Positions 61,503-64,000 of a DNA stretch of 64,000 nt are shown one piece after another. Both the position numbers and the translations under genes were made by a program. This stretch comes from Geomonas ferrireducens. GTDB lineage: Bacteria; Desulfobacterota; Desulfuromonadia; Geobacterales; Geobacteraceae. The DNA lies in contig NZ_SSYA01000002.1 in the NCBI RefSeq assembly GCF_004917065.1, positions 845,897-909,896 on the forward strand, given 5' to 3'. Position 1 is the stretch's first letter, and each line of letters starts with the position of its first letter. A model generated the notes under the pieces. That model was not told the DNA's origin. It made no database searches and saw only the letters and a list, made by a program, of their open reading frames with translations.

Positions 61503-63268
61503 GCACCGAATCGACCATCCCCACTCCAGCCACGCCGGACGTCTGCACGATCGAACTTCTCATGGACGGGGCGGCGGTGCCGGGGGAATACCACGTGATG
61601 TCGGTGGCGGTCAGAAAAGAGGTGAACCGCATCCCGACTGCGACGATCCGGATCCGGGACGGCGAGGCGGCGAAGGCGACTTTCAGCGCCAGCAACGCCG
61701 ACCTCTTCCTTCCCGGGAAGAAGATCGAGATCAAGCTAGGTTACCGCTCGAAGAACGACACCGTCTTCAAGGGGGTCGTGGTCAGGCACGGCATCAGCGT
61801 GCGCAAAAGCGGCAGCCTCCTCACCCTCGAGTGCCGGGACGAGGCTGTAAAGATGAGCGCGGGGCTTAAGAGCCGCTACTTCGTGGACATGAAGGACAGC
61901 GACGTCATCGAGCAGATCATCGACTCCTACAAGCTCGGAAAAGAGGTCGATGCGACGAAGCCCGACCTCAAGGAAGTCACGCAGTACAACTCGACCGACT
62001 GGGACTTCCTGCAGCTTCGTGCTGAGGCGAACGGGCTCGTGGTAATCGCTAGCGACGGCAAGGTGACCGTGACGGCGCCCGGCACAAGCACCGATCCGGT
62101 CCTGACCGTCGGCTTCGGCTCCACGCTACTTGAGCTCGACGCCGACATCGACGCGCGCAGGCAGAGCAAGGGAATCGTGGCGAAAAGCTGGGACGCGTCG
62201 GAACAGAAGGTCCTTGAGGCGGAAGCTCGGGAACCATCGGCTTCTTCCAGCGGCAACCTCAAACCCGCCGATCTCGCGTCCATCTTGGGCAGCGACCCGC
62301 ACGAACTCCGACACGGCGGCAGACTGGGACAGCCCGAGCTGCAGGCCTGGGCGGATGGGAGGCTGCGGACCGAGCGTTTGGCGCAGGTGCGGGGGCGGGC
62401 GAGGTTTCAGGGCTTCGCCGCCGTCGCCCCCGGCAAGGTCATCGAGATCACCGGCGTGGGGGAGCGGTTTCAAGGAAAAGTGTACGTCTCCGGCGTGCGC
62501 CACCAGGTGGACAACGGCAACTGGGAGACCGATGTGCAGTTCGGTCTCTGCACCGAGACCTTCGCCGAGAGCTTCGAGGTGAGGCCCTTACCCGCCGCCG
62601 GTCTCATACCGGGGGTGACCGGGCTGCAGATGGGTGTGGTCACCGTTTTGGAAAAGGACCCGCAGGGGGAGGACCGCATCAAGGTGCGGCTGCCGCTCGT
62701 CAGCAAGGCCGAGGAAGGGCTCTGGGCGCGGCTTGCCACCCTCGACGCCGGAAAGGAGCGCGGCACCTTTTTCAGGCCCGAGATCGGCGACGAGGTCGTG
62801 GTCGGCTTTCTTTGGGACGACCCGCGCCACCCGGTGGTCCTCGGGATGTGCCACAGCTCCGCGAAGCCCGCGCCCGAAGCAGCCAAAGACAAGAACCACC
62901 GCAAGGGGTACGTGAGCCGCTCCAAGATGAAGTTCACCTTCGATGACGAGAAGAAGTCGGTGCAGATGGAGACCCCCAAGGGAAACCGGCTGACGCTCTC
63001 CGAGGATAAAAAGGGCGTGGTGATAGAGGACCAAAACGGCAACAAGATCACCATGGACGACCAGGGGGTGCGCATTGAAAGCGCCAAGGACCTCACCCTG
63101 AAGGCAGCCAAGAACCTGAAGATCGAGTGCGGCTCCAATCTGGATTTGAGCGCGCAGGCCGCGCTGAAGGCAGCCGGTGCCTCGAGCGCCGAGGTGTCCG
63201 GCGCGAGCACGACGATCAAGGGAAGCGCGAAAACCGTGATCCAGGGGGGGATCGTGCAGATCAACTAG
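61499..63268 (+). CDS. VgrG-like spike / baseplate protein of eCIS (Afp8/Pvc8-like)
   Basis: A 589-residue spike protein starting at GTG 61499 (GTGA overlap). The N-terminal half resembles the gp27-like hub (EVNRIPTATIRIRDGEAAKA; LFLPGKKIEIKLGYRSKND), the middle has the gp5/OB-like RIKVRLPLVSKAEEGLWARL followed by FFRPEIGDEVVVGFLWDDPR, and the last 150 residues form a beta-helix needle (DQGVRIESAKDLTLKAAKNL). A PAAR tip gene follows. No C-terminal effector extension is seen. Confidence 0.88.
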   Translation: MSTESTIPTPATPDVCTIELLMDGAAVPGEYHVMSVAVRKEVNRIPTATIRIRDGEAAKATFSASNADLFLPGKKIEIKLGYRSKNDTVFKGVVVRHGISVRKSGSLLTLECRDEAVKMSAGLKSRYFVDMKDSDVIEQIIDSYKLGKEVDATKPDLKEVTQYNSTDWDFLQLRAEANGLVVIASDGKVTVTAPGTSTDPVLTVGFGSTLLELDADIDARRQSKGIVAKSWDASEQKVLEAEAREPSASSSGNLKPADLASILGSDPHELRHGGRLGQPELQAWADGRLRTERLAQVRGRARFQGFAAVAPGKVIEITGVGERFQGKVYVSGVRHQVDNGNWETDVQFGLCTETFAESFEVRPLPAAGLIPGVTGLQMGVVTVLEKDPQGEDRIKVRLPLVSKAEEGLWARLATLDAGKERGTFFRPEIGDEVVVGFLWDDPRHPVVLGMCHSSAKPAPEAAKDKNHRKGYVSRSKMKFTFDDEKKSVQMETPKGNRLTLSEDKKGVVIEDQNGNKITMDDQGVRIESAKDLTLKAAKNLKIECGSNLDLSAQAALKAAGASSAEVSGASTTIKGSAKTVIQGGIVQIN

Positions 63269-63309
63269 AGGCAGAGCGTACAGTTGCATCAATGGCTGCA
63301 CAAGCCCTA

Positions 63310-63340
63310 GCGTCCCCCCCTTCGCAAAGGGGGGAACGTA
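63310..63340. repeat. Short palindromic repeat element, copy 3
   Basis: CCTAGCG, then TCCCCCCCTTCGCAAAGGGG and GGAACG. It has the CTAGCG arm on its left side, where copies 1 and 2 have it on the right, as expected for a palindrome of the form CCTAGCG(T)CCCCCC-TTCGCAAA-GGGGGGAACGCTAGG. Confidence 0.65.
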
Positions 63341-63402
63341 ATAGCCGCGTTACCGCAAAAAAGCTCGCGTTCTCGTTTCAATGCCGTTTAAGGAGCCCCA
63401 AC

Positions 63403-63672
63403 ATGCTTCCTGCCGCACGCATCACCGATCTCATCGTCAGCACGGCCACGCAGGGGGTGCCGACGCCGATCATACCGCCGGGGGCTACCACCGTGCTTAT
63501 CGGGGGACTTCCCGCGGCGCGCATGGGGGACTCCTGCGGCGCGGACGCCATCATCAAGGGCTCGGCCACGGTAATGATCGGCGGACTGCCTGCGGCACGC
63601 ATGTCGGACTCGACCGCGGGCGGAGGGCTCATCCTCCCGCCATGCGCCCTCACCGTGCTGATCGGAGGCTAA
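63403..63672 (+). CDS. PAAR-domain spike tip of eCIS
   Basis: An 89-residue protein with AARITDLI at the start, GGLPAARMGDSCGAD and GGLPAARMSDSTAG repeats and a final TVLIGG; these are PAAR-type sequences that form a sharp cone at the end of the spike. AAGGAG precedes ATG 63403. The baseplate gene follows after two bases. Confidence 0.88.
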   Translation: MLPAARITDLIVSTATQGVPTPIIPPGATTVLIGGLPAARMGDSCGADAIIKGSATVMIGGLPAARMSDSTAGGGLILPPCALTVLIGG

Positions 63673-63674
63673 CC

Positions 63675-64000
63675 ATGAACCTCGACTTTTTGGGCCGCGG
63701 CTGGTCCTTTCCTCCCGAATTCGACAAGTCACTCCCCGGTGTCGCCATGCTGGAAGAGGAGGCGGACATCGTCGCAAGCCTGCAGACCTTACTCAGCACC
63801 TCGCAGGGGGAGCGGGCCATGCTTCCGCAGTACGGCTGCAACCTGGACGACCTGATCTTCGAAAGCCTCGACACCGGCACCAAGGCGCTCATGGCGGACA
63901 AGATCGAGACTGCGATCCTCTACCACGAGCCGCGCATCGAGTTGGAGAGCATCAACCTGGACGATACCCGCGAGCTCGAAGGGGTCGTCCTCATCGAGGT
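63675..64000 (+). CDS. gp25-like baseplate protein of eCIS, 5' part (continues past window)
   Basis: ATG 63675 opens a frame that runs to the window end. It encodes FLGRGWSFPPEFD, LLSTSQGERAMLPQYGCNL and ETAILYHEPRIELESI, the GPW/gp25 baseplate signature. Position after PAAR fits Afp9. Only about 108 residues are visible, close to the usual length. Confidence 0.88.
   Translation, partial: MNLDFLGRGWSFPPEFDKSLPGVAMLEEEADIVASLQTLLSTSQGERAMLPQYGCNLDDLIFESLDTGTKALMADKIETAILYHEPRIELESINLDDTRELEGVVLIE

Noticed and set aside
57335-64000. Type VI secretion system or prophage tail
   Set aside because: DUF4255, DUF5908, single sheath and paired gp19 tubes fit eCIS; no TssB/TssC, TssJLM, ClpV, capsid or terminase genes are visible.

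Overview
The window reads as the chromosome of a deltaproteobacterium of the Geobacter/Geomonas/Citrifermentans type. This is an inference from a GEMM-I type riboswitch in front of a surface-protein operon, tad pili with a sigma-54 regulator, an A/V-type ATPase operon and an eCIS locus, all in GC-rich DNA. No rRNA, tRNA or CRISPR array was seen.

Layout. (1) 1-11882 is the cargo side of a Tn7-like transposon. It carries two tandem TnsD/TniQ target-selector genes (the first cut by the window edge), two small unknown genes, a Gabija-type pair (OLD nuclease plus UvrD helicase), an IS3-family remnant and a large SIR2 protein of the DSR1 type. It ends in three TnsB-site-like repeats and a TGT/ACA terminus near 11882. 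Base composition is visibly more AT-rich than the rest. (2) 12200-33082 is an exopolysaccharide region: Wzz/GumC, a CpsD-like protein with an altered P-loop, several glycosyltransferases, a Wzy/O-antigen-ligase-like protein, a MurJ/Wzx-like flippase, a polysaccharide deacetylase and large membrane proteins. Inside it, a divergent operon of two secreted proteins (Fn3/beta-sandwich and beta-helix) follows a GEMM-I riboswitch. (3) 33109-36125 holds a DUF192 protein, an OmpW-like barrel, an Ig-repeat lipoprotein and a 27-residue membrane peptide. (4) 36157-45184 is a tad/flp pilus operon on the minus strand (flp x2, tadE, rcpC, rcpA, tadG-like, tadZ, tadA, tadB, tadC). It has a candidate sigma-54 promoter, an upstream phased array of TTTACA repeats, and next to it a sigma-54 activator (45547-47031) with a PilZ-like and a zinc-ribbon N-terminus. 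(5) 47221-48633 is an unusual AAA ATPase with a GspE-N-like domain. (6) 48697-56654 is a compact A/V-type ATPase operon (H/G-I-K-E-C-F-A-B-D). (7) 57335-64000 is the start of an extracellular contractile injection system (DUF4255, sheath, two tubes, DUF5908, LysM-type hub protein, VgrG-like spike, PAAR, gp25) that continues past the window.

How it fits together. Much of the non-mobile DNA encodes the cell surface: capsule or exopolysaccharide, secreted beta-rich proteins and Flp pili. Two cyclic-dinucleotide control points are suggested, the GEMM riboswitch and the PilZ-like domain of the sigma-54 activator. The transposon adds phage defence. The eCIS and the ATPase are separate units interspersed with short GC-rich palindromic repeats. 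Starts were chosen by ribosome-binding site, so several differ from the longest open frame.
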